From contig JAAVTG010000217.1 of the NCBI GenBank assembly GCA_011947345.1, positions 1-64,000 of the forward strand: DNA of 64,000 nucleotides, read 5' to 3'. Made by a program: the position numbers and the translations under genes. Positions 32,466 through 43,957 of the stretch are shown here, piece by piece. Position 1 is the stretch's first letter. Every line of letters starts with the position of its first letter. The stretch comes from Phytophthora quininea (taxonomy: Eukaryota; Oomycota; Peronosporomycetes; Peronosporales; Peronosporaceae). Below the pieces are notes generated by a model that worked only from the letters and a program-made list of their open reading frames with translations, had not been told where the DNA came from and made no database searches.

Positions 32466-35400
32466 CTATTGCTCCATTGAGGAGAACTGGTGAACGCTAA
32501 ATCCCTTCTCTGAAAACTCGCCAAGTCCGTCGCCGTCCTTGCCAACAATAACGGTTCGCTTGGCAGGCGCGTCTTCGCTGAAATACTTGCGCGCAACGTT
32601 CACGAGGCTCTGGCGCTGCAGCGAGAGGTACTGCTCGCGGCGATGTTGGCGCATATCGTTGGTGATACCTCGAAGGAAGCTCATACGGCCCTTCATGGAC
32701 GGCGTCTTGGGCGCGTCGATGCTGGCGAACACGGACAGCAACGCTTCCTGCACATCGCGATCCGTGAACTTGCCGTTGGCGGCCCAACGACGAGCGCCGG
32801 CGTAAGCTTCAAGCGTCTTGAGCGTGTTCGGGTCGTAGTGGGAACTCAGTGTGAAGGATCCTTCACTCTGCGCGACACCAGAACCGTATGCTCCGCCTTG
32901 TTCCCGCACCTGTTGGTGCAGATAACACGACGACATTATCTGCGCCAACACCGTGAGCGGCACGTGATCCGCGTGCGTAAAGGACACGGATGGCTGCGTC
33001 TCCACCACAAAGTTTACTGAGATCGGGAAAGCGAAATAGTTCTTCGCAGATACACTCGGTAGCTCCAGCTTCTCGTTCGCTAGCGTGAGAGATGCAACGT
33101 CAACCGATGATGAAGACGCCGCCAAGGGGCTGAGAAACCTGTCCTTGAGGGACTGTTCCACCTGAGACCGAAGTTTATCCTCCGTGACAATAGACAGTCG
33201 GAGGTTGGCTGGCCTGAAGACCACACGCCCGATTTCCTGCAGCACACCCGCAATCTGCCGCAGCTCCTCGTCAGAGCATTGTGCCCATTTTTGCAGTTGC
33301 TCGATTTGTGTGAGGCCGCTGTAGTATTCATCATACACACCCGCAGGCGTGATTCCCACTCGCGATCGAGTCCCAGCTAAAGAGGTTCCTGACGACGAAA
33401 TGCTGCTGCTGGCAGTAGCGGCACTGCTCTGTAAAATAAGGCGCAGCTGCCGGAGATTTTCCTCGCTTAGAAATTGCGTGTCGGTCAGGAGCTCGTGCAT
33501 CAAACCCAGCGTCTCGTCCACTTTATAGGCGAGACACATCGTACCCAACAGCAATGACTGCTTGCTGGGCTCGCCCAGTGCATCCGTAAGCGACGGCGCA
33601 ATCATAGTCGAGCATGACACACCGCCACTGCAGTTCGCAATGACAGTCGATAATTCGTCGTACGCGTAACGCGAAGTGCCCAGGGATCCAAACACGGTCG
33701 TGAATAAGTTCATGTACTTGTGGTACGCTTGTGGCAGTCCACCCAAGTCGAACAAAAGGCGGAGGTACGAGATTTCGTTGGTGGACGGTACACGCACAAA
33801 CTCTGCCGATATCGAACAGAGTTCGGTCTTGTCAATGTGGTCGAGGTTACCTTCTTCCACCCGCGGGATGTCGCCTAAAGTCAGAGTGGGCAAGCAATCC
33901 ACAGGCTGCTCTTGGCTCTGATGGCGCTCAAGTTTCTCCGTCGTATCAGCAATTCGATCAAGGTCAGCGTTAGACTGCTCGCTCAACTTTGCAGCAAGGC
34001 CCTCACGCTCCAGACGTTCTTGGTCCCGCACAAAACTCTCGGAAGGCAACATCAAAACTTGTATCTCACGAAGGTCGCTCCGCATGAGGTAGTCATGTAC
34101 GTAGCTCTCCAAGAACTTGGGGTCACGCAACATTTCTTCATCTAAGCGCTTCAAAAGGGGTTTAGTTGTAGATTGCTGATCACATCACCTCCGTGCGCCC
34201 AAACAGAACTAATTCCATGCATGAGCTGCAATCCAAAGTTACCGGTCACATGTTTGAGACTCAACTCCAGTTGGTGCAACAAACCAGCTACGCGCTCCTT
34301 TTCAAAGCCTTCCGCGACTACTTTTTCCAAAGCATCGTGAACTGCCTTGCGGATAGCAGGCACAGCTTTCTCACCACCTTCAATACCCTCCACACCGACG
34401 CCAAATGTAGGGTAGTATGTGGACGTGTCAAAGCCTGTCCCCACAGAGAAATCCTGCGCAAGGTTCGAGTCGATCAGAGCCTTAAACAGAGGCGAAGATG
34501 GGCCGTTCGTGAGCAAATAGCCCACAATTCGCAGCACAAACGTTGGGAACGGGTCCGTTGAGCTCACATCTACAAACTTGCTCATGCAAAATTTGACGTT
34601 GGGGTCACCACCCTCGCCACTCATATTGCTCGCAGGGCCCTTTACGATCAATAGTTCCGGGTGCTTGGCCTGGTCCATCTTGAACATGCTAAATCCTTCG
34701 GTGCTTACGCGTGTAGCTGCGGAGTCAGCACGGAAATCAAACTTGCTGAGAACCTCTTGGTCCAGATAGGCGAGGTGCTCGGTCAGCGGCAAATCACCGT
34801 ACGAGTAAAAGCAGCAATTGGAGGGGTGGTAGTTCTTGGCATGAAAGGCGCGTAGGTCCTCGTATGTAAGCGACGGAATGTCCTTGGGGTCACCGCCACT
34901 CACGTGCTCGTAGATGGTCCCACGCATGAGCTCCTGGTTCAGCTTGGTCTCAAAAGGGTGTTGGCGTCAGAGAGGGTGCCCTTCATCTCGTTGAGGACCA
35001 CTCCCTTATACATCAATTCACCTTCTCCGTCATTTTGCTCGTTAATCTCCAGTCGATGTCCTTCCTGCAAAAGTCAAGCTTGGTCAGGTTCGGGAAGAAG
35101 GCGGCGTCCAGGTAGACGCTCATCAAGTTGCGCCAGTCCTTGGCGTTCATGGTGGAGAACGGGTACATGGTGTGGTCGGCCCCGTCAGAGCGTTCATGTA
35201 CGTGTTGAGGCTGCGCTTGATCATGTTGAAGAATGGGTCGCGCACGGGAAGCGCCTGGAGCCGCAGAGCACCGTGTGCTCTAGAATGTGCGCCACGCCCG
35301 TGGAATTGCTGGGCGGGGTGCGGAACATGACGCTGAAGACGTTGTTTGGGTCCTCGGCGTCCAAGTGAAGGTACTTGGCCTGCGTACGCTCGTGCTTAAG

Positions 35401-35607
35401 CTCCAGCGCGTCCACGCCGTACTCGGGGATGGTGGCCACTCGCTCCAGCGTGAAGTTGTGGTAGGTCTCACCCGCCTGGAGCGCCTTGCAGCCGTCACCG
35501 CGCTTGAGGGTCGGAACAGTGGAGGACTGGCGGGTGTTGAGGTGGCGGGCCCGCAGCCCGCGCAGGCGCGACGGCGCCGGGGGCGCGTACAGCACGCGGC
35601 GCAGCAT
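32466..35607 (-). CDS. Presequence protease PreP/PITRM1 (M16C metallopeptidase)
   Basis: A single intronless gene of 3142 nt. The N-terminus MLRRVLYAPPAPSRLRGL is an Arg-rich mitochondrial presequence. The zinc motif HILEH (HxxEH, 35275-35289) is followed by NEMKGTLSDANTLFETKLNQ and VSGGDPKDIPSLTYEDL, classic PreP/Cym1 segments; the C-terminal half carries the second M16C lobes to 32466. Five one-base deficits are needed: A4 34153-34156, A4 34952-34955, A4 35069-35072, C4 35180-35183 and GGG 35246-35248. Restored length is 3147 nt, 1048 residues, against 1037 for human PITRM1, so the gene is almost certainly intact. The enzyme degrades cleaved targeting peptides in the mitochondrial matrix. 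It is divergent from the secreted-protein gene at 36152. Confidence 0.92.
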
Positions 35608-36151
35608 CGTCAGCGTGCGGCTCAGAGGCGAGCTTGTGAATCAATCGATGCGTTACGTTGCGCCACTCTTGGCGCACCGTAAAGAGTGGGCAAGTCTCAC
35701 TTCCACCGCACAACACTCTGCTCCATGTGGCATGACGTGCTCCTTCTCTTTTACTGTCACCGCACTCGGCTTGCCCTTCAAACATCGGGAAGACGCTGTA
35801 AGAGCGATCGGCTTCGAGCTGTGATGCAACCCTGCCTGCGCTGCTGCAGACGCCCCATCCCCGGACCGCTTTCGCTGCGCGTCCTCGCGGTCGCATCAAT
35901 TTTTGGTGAACCCGTACGCGGTCCGCCCGTTGTCAAGACAACCTTCCTGGGAGCCAAATGGCAGCGCTTTTGCCAGTCAACGCGTTATCTCACACAAGGC
36001 CAACTTTTACGCCCCGGCGTAGCACAGCGAGGCGTGCGTCTTCGGATGTGTAGTGTGTCAACGCCGTGACAAAGGGCGGCACTCCACAAAATTCTCTCTT
36101 GGATGGGTCCGTGTCGACCAACGGCACATCGGAATCGGCCAAGGCGGCGGC
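35608..36151. other. Divergent intergenic region
   Basis: Between the PreP start and the secreted-protein start. No convincing gene; it presumably holds two promoters. Confidence 0.4.
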
Positions 36152-37275
36152 ATGCGGCGGATCCTGGCCTCAGTTGCAGTGGCGATCGTTCTCTCCTCGC
36201 CCTCGCTTGCTGTGGACGTGAGTGTGTGCGGCGATGCCACGTACAAACTACCCGCGGACCGAGGCGAGATCTGCGCGTCTGCTGACCCCGATCCCTCAGG
36301 GACGGCCTGTCCTCTGAAAGGAGACCCAGCGAGCGCTGACTGCGTCGAGGGCTTGCTCTCGTATGCAGACGACGGCTCGTGCAAGGCACCGGAAGACGCG
36401 GTATGTGCTTTAGTGGTAGACACAACGTGGGGCTGCGTGTTCCCATCAATAGGCTGTGGAGGCAAAGCGCTCGCCACGGCCTCCCCAGCGCTCAAAGAAT
36501 GCGAAACATGGGACTACGACGAAAAGAAGACGCCTCGGCGTCGAACATAGATGACTTCTCGCTTTTCGACGGGAACGAGGACTACGACGAGAAGTGGTTT
36601 GTAGAGGTGACAAAGGTGACCGTGTTGTTCGCCTGCGGCGCGGATACTAAGCCCACCGCTGCCCCGACAGCGGAGCCCACACCCGCAGCTACCTCTGACA
36701 CAGAGGACGAATCGGTATCAGCCGACATTGGGCCTAAGCCCACACCAGCAGCAACCTCGGATACCGAGGACGCAGAATCGGCGTCGGTCGATACTGAGCA
36801 GTCCAAGCCCACACCAGCAGCTACCACAGACGCGAAGAAAGCGTCGGGTTCAACCGACACTGAGGCAAAAACAGCAGCAAGTCCGGATGCAGAACAATCG
36901 TCACCAGACAGCACACAAAATCAAGTAGACTCCCCATCGACTGAAGATTTAACCTCAGACTCAGCAGCGGGAGCAACAACAGGATCGTCGGAGGACTCTT
37001 CGACGGAGTCCGAGCGCATGGTCGATTTCCCATCTGAAGTTCAACAGGAACCTGAGCACAGCATGCCTGCGGACTGGTATTTTGGAGAGGAAGACAGGTC
37101 TAAAACTAAAGCTACGACTACTGACAACGAGATGTCTGCAGCTGAGGCAACCACGCCTCTGAAGCGCTCGACGGGGTTTATCGGTGCGTTGGTGTTGTCG
37201 GAGACGTCAGAGGTCGTGGGAACGCTGAAGCCTGCAGAAATTCTAGATGTCACGAACACGCCAAAATCCTCATGA
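36152..37275 (+). CDS. Secreted Thr/Pro/Ser-rich protein with Cys-rich N-terminal domain
   Basis: Start ATG 36152, MRRILASVAVAIVLSSPSLA, a clear cleavable signal peptide. A Cys-rich domain of about 110 residues follows (about ten cysteines: VCGDATYKLP, GEICASADPD, GTACPLKGDP, WGCVFPSIGCGG). The rest is a mucin-like stalk with three imperfect repeats of about 23 residues containing PTPAATSDTED (36670-36860), rich in Thr, Ser, Glu and Asp. One base is missing in the A4 run at 36522-36525; corrected, 1125 nt, 374 residues. No RXLR or LFLAK motif is seen, so it is not a canonical translocated effector; a cell-wall or apoplastic surface protein is more likely. I do not recognise the Cys-rich domain. 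Confidence 0.7.
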
Positions 37276-37456
37276 CATCGACAGAGTGTAGCAAGTTTCT
37301 TTTGTGGTCCAAGCAAAAGTGATAGAAGGCTGGTGAAATTGAAATTATTAGTTACTTTGGCCCTCAATGAAGTTGCACACGTCACAGATTTGGATCTTTG
37401 CGCGAAACGACGCTGGTCAAAGCATCGCGCACTTCGGCTTTCGCTCAACTTCGAGC
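37276..37456. other. Short intergenic spacer
   Basis: 180 bp between tandem genes for the two secreted proteins; contains the promoter of the next gene. Confidence 0.4.
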
Positions 37457-40400
37457 ATGACACCTCGACATGGCTGGATGCAAGCTGCCTCTATACTGGT
37501 TTGGATCGTTGTCCTCTGCCTAGCAGAAAGTCACAGCGTAGATGCGGTGGAGGTGAAGGGTACGCATTGCCCTGGTCAGGACCATCAATGCTCGCTGCAC
37601 GGTGACTGCGCGATGAACCGTCACGGTGAGCACGTGTGCAACTGCGAGTGGGGGTACGCGCGGCAAGACTGCTCCAAGAGTGAGTACTACCCGAGGCAGA
37701 CGGCGTTCGTTGCTAGGCTAATTCTTTTCGTTTGTGCTGCAGAAATGTGTCCGCATGGCACCAACCCGACATCTTCGATGCAAGACGACAAGAAGCTTAG
37801 GCTGAGTATCAAAGCCAACGCCGGTGCCACCATCACTAGCGGGGCATTGATTTTAACTTTCCATGCGCACACGGTTGAATTCGAGATGCCGCTGGTTCAC
37901 GTGACGGACGATGTCTGCACCAGCATTTTCCGTCGCTTCCAGAACCTTGGTGATTTGGTATGCATCTAGCAAACGGCGATGGCATGGCGTGCCTTCAGCG
38001 GTGCTAACAATTTACTTTTTATTGTAGTCCTGTCAGAGAACGTCATTCGACAGGCCGTCGGCGGCAACGTACGAGATCACGCTGCACACTTTTCCAATGT
38101 ACCCTATCATGAACAATTTGTACTACCATGACGGGAATCCCCGGCGTCCGAGTTCCAGTGTGATACAAACAGCGTTCGGCTGTCACCGCCGACCGGATCC
38201 GTGCAATGTATAATCGAGAGCATCCCCAATACGCAAGTTAAGAGCTATGAAGAATGCAGCGGACACGGCGACTGCAGCGATTCAACGGGAACTTGCTCCT
38301 GTCACGAAGGCTTCTACGGCGACAACTGTGGCAGCAATCGCGACGACGAAGATATACTGGTTGCACCTGCGCTTGGTCCATTTTTAAGGGAATGTACTCC
38401 GACTGTCAGCGACGCGCGGCCGATCAACCGACTTTCATTTGGTCCGTGCGGAGGTTGGAGGCGAACCAGTTTTTACGTTAAACGGCCGTGGAGACACTGC
38501 CTGGCACCATGGATCTTTGCATGTGCGCGATGGTGGACTCTTGATGAGCGGTGGGGTGCTCTAAAACTCGAGACGGACAGTACACTTGAGATAGAGAGGC
38601 CGAGCGCGGTTGCAAGACACACCGCTCCACATACAGTTACAGACTGTCGGCGACTTCTCCGCTGATGGCGCTGCACTGCTTGCCATCGAGCGGTTTTCCA
38701 CCACGCCAGCTTCCGAGTTGTCTTCGTTGCCAGATTTCATCCGCATCTCGCAACCCAAGGGTCCAATTCTTCGCGTTAGCGGGTCCGGCAATGCTATCAT
38801 TCACAGTGGGGGTCTTGAAATTCTCAAAGGTGGTCTAAAACTCGAGCGTGGTGGCATCCAGGTACTCAGTGATGGAGTAAAAATTGCGAGCGGAGGACTT
38901 GAGGTGCGCAGTGGTAACCTCAATGTTCGTTCCGGCACGATGAGCCTGAAGAATGGCCAGACAACTTTAGCAGCCCCCTCCGGTCCTGTTCTCCTACTGC
39001 AGCGCGACAATGACGACGGACTATCCCCGTCAAGTTCGTTGATTGAAGCACGAGGATGCAAAAGTGGTGACAACAAAGTTTTCGAAGTACAAGATTCCGG
39101 TGCGGTTATGGTGCATGGCGGTGGTGTGCACATTGAGGCGGGCGGTCTAACTGTTTCCTCTGGAGGACAGGTCATCAAATCTGGTGGGTTGCGTGTGGAA
39201 TCTGGCGGTGTGCAGATTGATTCCGGTGCTCTCACTACACGCGGTGGCTTCTTGATAGAAGACGGTGGGCTAACCGTTAAAACTGGGGAGGTGAATGGGA
39301 AAGCGCTGCGCGTTGCGTCCACGAACAACAATTTTGCTGGTGCCCTACTGTATTTTGATTTAGCTGATCAGCATCGCCAATTTCCGCCTTGCCGTATTTT
39401 GGAGGCGTTGAAGCCCAGTCAGTCTGGCAATGCTTCCGAGAGCGTGTTTTCAGTGGACTCATTAGGCAACCTGGAGACACAAGGAGACATCCATGGTGGT
39501 CGCATTGTAGCCAGCGGTGCATTGGTGTCGCAAGCACAAGCAGTGTTCTCTAATGTACAGCTTCAAGCGTCGCCAAACCTAGTAATTCCAAGCACGAACA
39601 GCTATGTCCAAGTCACTAGTGATGGCATACTGGGCCCCAACACAGCACGAATCGATCGAGACCAAGCACACGCTGGACAGCTACTAGTCATTCAAAATGA
39701 CGATGAACAACCCCTGAGTGGTGAACTCAATGTGGCAGCAGGCGCAGCAGCGATTTTTGTTTTCGATGGCAGTGTTTGGCGTCCGTTAACAGCAGCAGCG
39801 TTTGATGCCTCGTCACTGACAGGCGTAAAGACCTTCGAGGCCGCAAACGATCTCAACCTTGGGGAGGTCACACTATCTGTGGAATCCGTACAAGTCGCTG
39901 GGCAGCGTGCCGGTTTTGTGGCTGTATACGGCAAAGGCGGGATTCTTGAACAACACGACAGCTTACGCTTTGAGGTTGCGACTGGAACACTCACAGTCAA
40001 CAAAATTGCCGCCCAGCACATGCGTGGTTCGATTGACATGAGCGAAAGCGAACTGCGCAACGTGGATATCATAGGTGGGCACATCAGTAACGTCAACATG
40101 ACTGGTATTGCGATGGTAGAGGTTCAAGGAGAGCTCTTTGTGGAGGACGAAGCTTTCTTCGGGGCAAGCGTAACAGTAGACGGCCAGGTAATGGGCTCAG
40201 GTGCCTATGTAGATGCATCAGACGAGCGCTTCAAATGCCATGTGAGCCCAATTACCAATGCTTCGAACATCGTAGCACAACTGCGCGGTGTCGAGTACTC
40301 GTACAATAGCGCAAGCTTCCCAGACAAGTTCCCGCCGGATGGACGACGCGAGCTCGGATTCATTGCCCAAGAGGTAGAGCGCGTTGCGCCACAAGTTGTG

Positions 40401-40643
40401 ACCACTGACGAGCTTGGGTTTAAGTACGTCGCATACTCCCGATTGGTTCCTGTGGTTATCGAGGCCCTCAAAGATGAACAACAGCGTGCAGATGACAGTG
40501 AAATGCGCATCCGACAACTTGAGGCCGAAACGAACGACCTCAAAATCGCATTGAAAAACCAGCAAGAAGTGCTAGAACGTCTCCAGCAACAGCTCAAAGA
40601 ATCGTCGACCAGCACGAAGAATGCTGCGCAGGACGTACAATAA
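37457..40643 (+). CDS. EGF-like surface protein with beta-stalk and C-terminal S74 autoprocessing domain
   Basis: Exons 37457-37679, 37743-37957 and 38028-40643; introns 63 and 70 bp. A signal peptide (MTPRHGWMQAASILVWIVVL) precedes a first EGF-like module (CSLHGDCAMNRHGEHVCNC, WGYARQDC), a non-repetitive domain, and a second EGF (CSGHGDCSDSTGTCSCHEGF). Then comes a long stalk of GG-separated short strands (IIHSGGLEILKGGLKLERGG, LEVRSGNLNVRSG, VHIEAGGLTVSSGG), typical of a trimeric beta-helix or shaft. The C-terminus is a Peptidase_S74 intramolecular chaperone: ASDERFKCHVSPI (Ser 40218-40220, Lys 40233-40235 form the dyad), GVEYSYN, RRELGFIAQEVERVAPQVV, followed by a coiled coil. Four one-base deficits (38139-38142, 38381-38385, 38470-38474, 38553-38556) and two more bases near 38590-38612 give 3060 nt, 1019 residues. 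Two further Met codons near the start leave it slightly uncertain. Confidence 0.82.
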
Positions 40644-41179
40644 CGTTCCAGATCACGAAGAAGTAAACACATGTAATAATCATACCAGGCATCGGACAAT
40701 ATCCATTGTATATGGATTGTTGCCGAGACGATCGACACAATCAATATTGGAATTTCTTGGGAAAACAATTGCAATGCATCGATCTAATTGTGTATCTTCT
40801 CGTTGAAGTGTCTGTGCGGTCTTGCTCGACGAGTTGGCAGAGGCATAAATAACCACGTCTGCCGTCTCGAGGTACGAGGAAGTGGGAGAGCACGAGCGAG
40901 GTTTTTGCTTGACGACGGCGCGCTCCAGCTCTCACTTTTCAACCCCACGACAGCCCCGCATCGAACCCTCCGCTAGCCACGCTACTATCGTAAGCAGCCT
41001 CGTCTCGAATCACTCCGCGCAAGCCTGTTCTACCAACGATGTCGATCAGCTGGGCGTTTGCTCCCCAAGCCTCCAGAAGAAACCAGCACTATCCATCGGC
41101 TTCTGCGCTCCGCAGAAGAGGAATCGATTAATTCTGGTAGCGCTTGTGTCTCCTCAGAGCCCAGCATCAAGCGCAAACA
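40644..41179. other. Intergenic, AT-rich
   Basis: No gene. A CAATCAATATTG-like sequence at 40738 recurs at 41459 on the far side of the hAT relic, perhaps part of its flanks. Confidence 0.35.
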
Positions 41180-41351
41180 TCTAGGAAGACCGCTCAAAGT
41201 ACATTGATTTGTCTTGGCTTCCTGCTACCTCCGTCGAGTTGGAACGACTGTTCTCGGCAGTGAAGTGCATGCTTGGAGGATAAAATATGCGGAAGCGAAT
41301 GAGTGCGAAGACGCTCGAGTCAATCCTCTCCTTGAGGATTAAGTAGGCAGA
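41180..41351 (+). mobile_element. hAT transposase C-terminal relic
   Basis: The frame reads YIDLSWLPATSVELERLFSA then VKCMLGG, stop, then RKRMSAKTLESILSLRIK. This is the hAT dimerisation domain (LPATS..ERLFS...R..L....LE..L.L). A stop codon interrupts it and everything upstream of the domain is gone, so it is a dead fragment. Confidence 0.7.
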
Positions 41352-41608
41352 GAGGGTAGCATGAGAAAATAGCGAAGTAGAGGCTGAAGAGTACGATTAG
41401 CTATGAGTAGAAGTTGCTAGTTGCCCTCACGATTCTGACAATATTGGACGAGGTCGCCACAATCAATATTGTGGAGAACAATTTTTGCAATGTAACAATG
41501 CCAATGTTTTTCCCGATCCCTGTAATCATACTGTTGCTGCCATTTGACGGTTGGCCCGTGGATGGAGGCCACTTCAGCTTACCCTGCATCATTCTCTATG
41601 ATTTCGAT
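41352..41608. other. Intergenic, 3' of ERAD adaptor gene
   Basis: AT-rich, no gene seen. Confidence 0.4.
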
Positions 41609-43804
41609 TTACTGCAGTGGCTGCTGCGGTATCTGTAAATATTGCCGCTCAGAGCGGATGTAGAGCACAACCCCGAGAGCGATCGTCAAGACAAAGATAA
41701 GGAAGTTGTCTGACTGCACCACCTCGCGCCAGTTGCTGAGTGTATCGCGAACCAGCGTTTCCGTGTTCGCGATAGCGCCAACTGGCCACCAATTCTCGAT
41801 CAGAGACGAAATGAACGCGTTGATTTCCACTCCGTTGTCAAGTGGGTCGTCACTCGGGGAAGATGAAGAGGCAGAAGGGCTACTATTAACCTGAACATTG
41901 CCCGTGAGCTCATCCCACCACCGCTTCCACGACCGAAGTGTCACGTGAGTGCGCATTTTCCAGAGCGCGAGCGTCACAGGCACATGCGCATCGCTGTGCG
42001 CCACCCGAGCTTTGTCGAAGAAGCGCTTGGCCAGGTAGAAGTCCTGGTCCACACCAATTCCGTGCTCATACATCAGCGCAAGGTTGAACATTGCCTGGGC
42101 ATTGGATCGCTTGCTAGCCAACGAGTAGTGAGCACTGGCCTTGACAAAGTCCACAGGGTGGCCCCCTTGCCGTAGTAATAGTAGTCGCCGATCTTTAGGT
42201 TGGCATCCACATTTCCTTGCTGTGCTGCTAGCTTGTACAACATGACTGCTGTAGAGGCAACCACGTCTTCTTCGAGATCTGTGCCCGGAATCGTCAGTGA
42301 GAGTTCAGGTGAAAATGCCGACGGGGCTAAAAAGTCATAATCCAGCAGGTACGCCGCGTTGTGCTGCGCGACCTCATAGCCCTGTCGTGCCATCACAGCA
42401 TACTTCATGAAAGCCGCCTCATAATCCTGGCGCTTAAAATCCTTGTACGCCTGAGAAAGCACACGATCCCACTCGCCGCGCTCTGCCACCATCTTGAATG
42501 ACTCCACCGCATTCTTGCACGAGCGCGTCGTGCCAATGCCGTGCAAGCTCATGTGTCCAAGTTTGTGGCTCGAGATCGTGTGACCTTGGTGTGCAGCGAC
42601 CTGGAAGTATCCATGCGCGACCTCGTACTCTGGATGCTCTGTCGCAACAACGGTACCCTTTGAGCCGCCACCGCGCATGTGCAGAACACCGAGGTTGTAG
42701 AATGCCTCCATGCTGCCCTGCTTGGCTGCAGCCTTGAACAGGTTTACAGCCTGTTCCTCATCTGGAGCGGTGCCCTTTCCATCCAAGTACATGTGAGCCA
42801 ACTCGTTCTGTGCTGCTGTGTTGCCCTCGTTCACAGCTTCTTGCAGGTACTTGAAGGCTGTAGCGTTGTCTTGCGCGACGCCAATGCCAAGGTTGTAAAT
42901 GTGTCCCAAGTGATACGCTCCTCCATTGGCCCCCAGATCGTAAGCTTTCTGGAAAAGCACTGCAGCCCGCTCCACGTCTTGCGTCAGTCCACGTGCACCG
43001 TAGAAATACAGCGTCGCCAAGTTCAGCGTCGCGTCTGGTTCGCCCTTATCTGCCGAGAACTGGTAGTAGTCCACGATAGCGCTGTCGCTCGGCAAGTTTT
43101 TCTTGTGCTGCGTCTCCATCACTGTCTTCAGACGGCGATGCGGGAGGTCGTAGATTGCTGGCTTGCTCACGTTCTCCTCCCGTCTCGCCACCGCCTCATT
43201 AGCCGCCACTTCGTAGTAGCGCACTGCCGATTCGCACTTCTTGGGGCCCCCAGCCCAAGTAGGTGTTTGTGACCCAAGGCCATAGCAGCGCCAATGTCTC
43301 CGCCCAGAGCTGCAAAGTAGAAGTTGGTCATGGCTGCCGCTTCGTCCAGCGGGAACCCCCAGAGTCCGTAGCTGTGCGCCACCGCCACGTGGAACTGTGC
43401 GCGTGGCGACCCCATCACTGCAGCCTCAGCATAGAGACTCATGGCGAACGTGCCGTTGACGCTTGTGTCCAGTGAGCTGTTGCCGTAGAAGTACATATCT
43501 CCCAGCTGCACGAGCGCATCTCGACGCTCAGATCGCGGCACGAAAGGCGACAGCGCTGCGTCGCTGAGTCCGCGCACCGCTTCGTTGCCTGCGTGTCGCC
43601 TCAGCGCTTCCACCAACGGGGACGGAGGTGGCAAAGTGTCTAGCAAAAAGGAGGGTCAGGTGCTGGTAAATAAAATGCGATGGAGGAAACAAGTGCTTTC
43701 CCACCTGCTGCACGCGTCTCCGAGACGTCTGGGTCGGCTGCGGCGACGACGAGCACAACGGCCAAGGCCGCGGCCGCCAGCTTGTGGCGGAGAGAGCTGC
43801 GCAT
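41609..43804 (-). CDS. SEL1L/HRD3-like ERAD adaptor
   Basis: Exons 43705-43804 and 41609-43639, intron 65 bp GT-AG, phase 1. A signal peptide (MRSSLRHKLAAAALAVVLVV) leads to about ten Sel1-like repeats (LNLATLYFYGARGL, AYHLGHIYNLGIGVAQDNA, QNELAHMYLDGKGTAPDEE, MFNLALMYEHGIGVDQDF). A C-terminal transmembrane helix (FLIFVLTIALGVVLYI) ends the protein. Signal peptide, luminal Sel1 repeats and a tail anchor match SEL1L/HRD3, the ER membrane partner of the HRD1 ubiquitin ligase that presents misfolded proteins for degradation. Two one-base deficits, C5 at 42162-42166 and G4 at 43243-43246, bring 2131 nt to 2133, 710 residues. It is divergent from the HTH gene at 43958; a CCAAT element lies at 43898-43902. 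Confidence 0.85.
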
Positions 43805-43957
43805 GGCCCACAAGAGGAGGAGAGGAAGTGCCTGACGTCGCTCGCTTTCTAGTTCGTTTCTGGGCATTAACTGACGTGTGGCAAGTTCCGTAATCCGATT
43901 GGACTATTTTGTGTGCAAATTGTGTTCTGTCCTGAATTATATCGTACTAATTTGAAT

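Noticed and set aside
32466..35607. Calling the presequence protease a pseudogene because of five frameshifts
   Set aside because: Each break is one missing base in a run; restored length (1048 residues) and motifs match the family.
36152..37275. RXLR or Crinkler effector
   Set aside because: Signal peptide present, but no RXLR-EER or LFLAK motif in the expected window.
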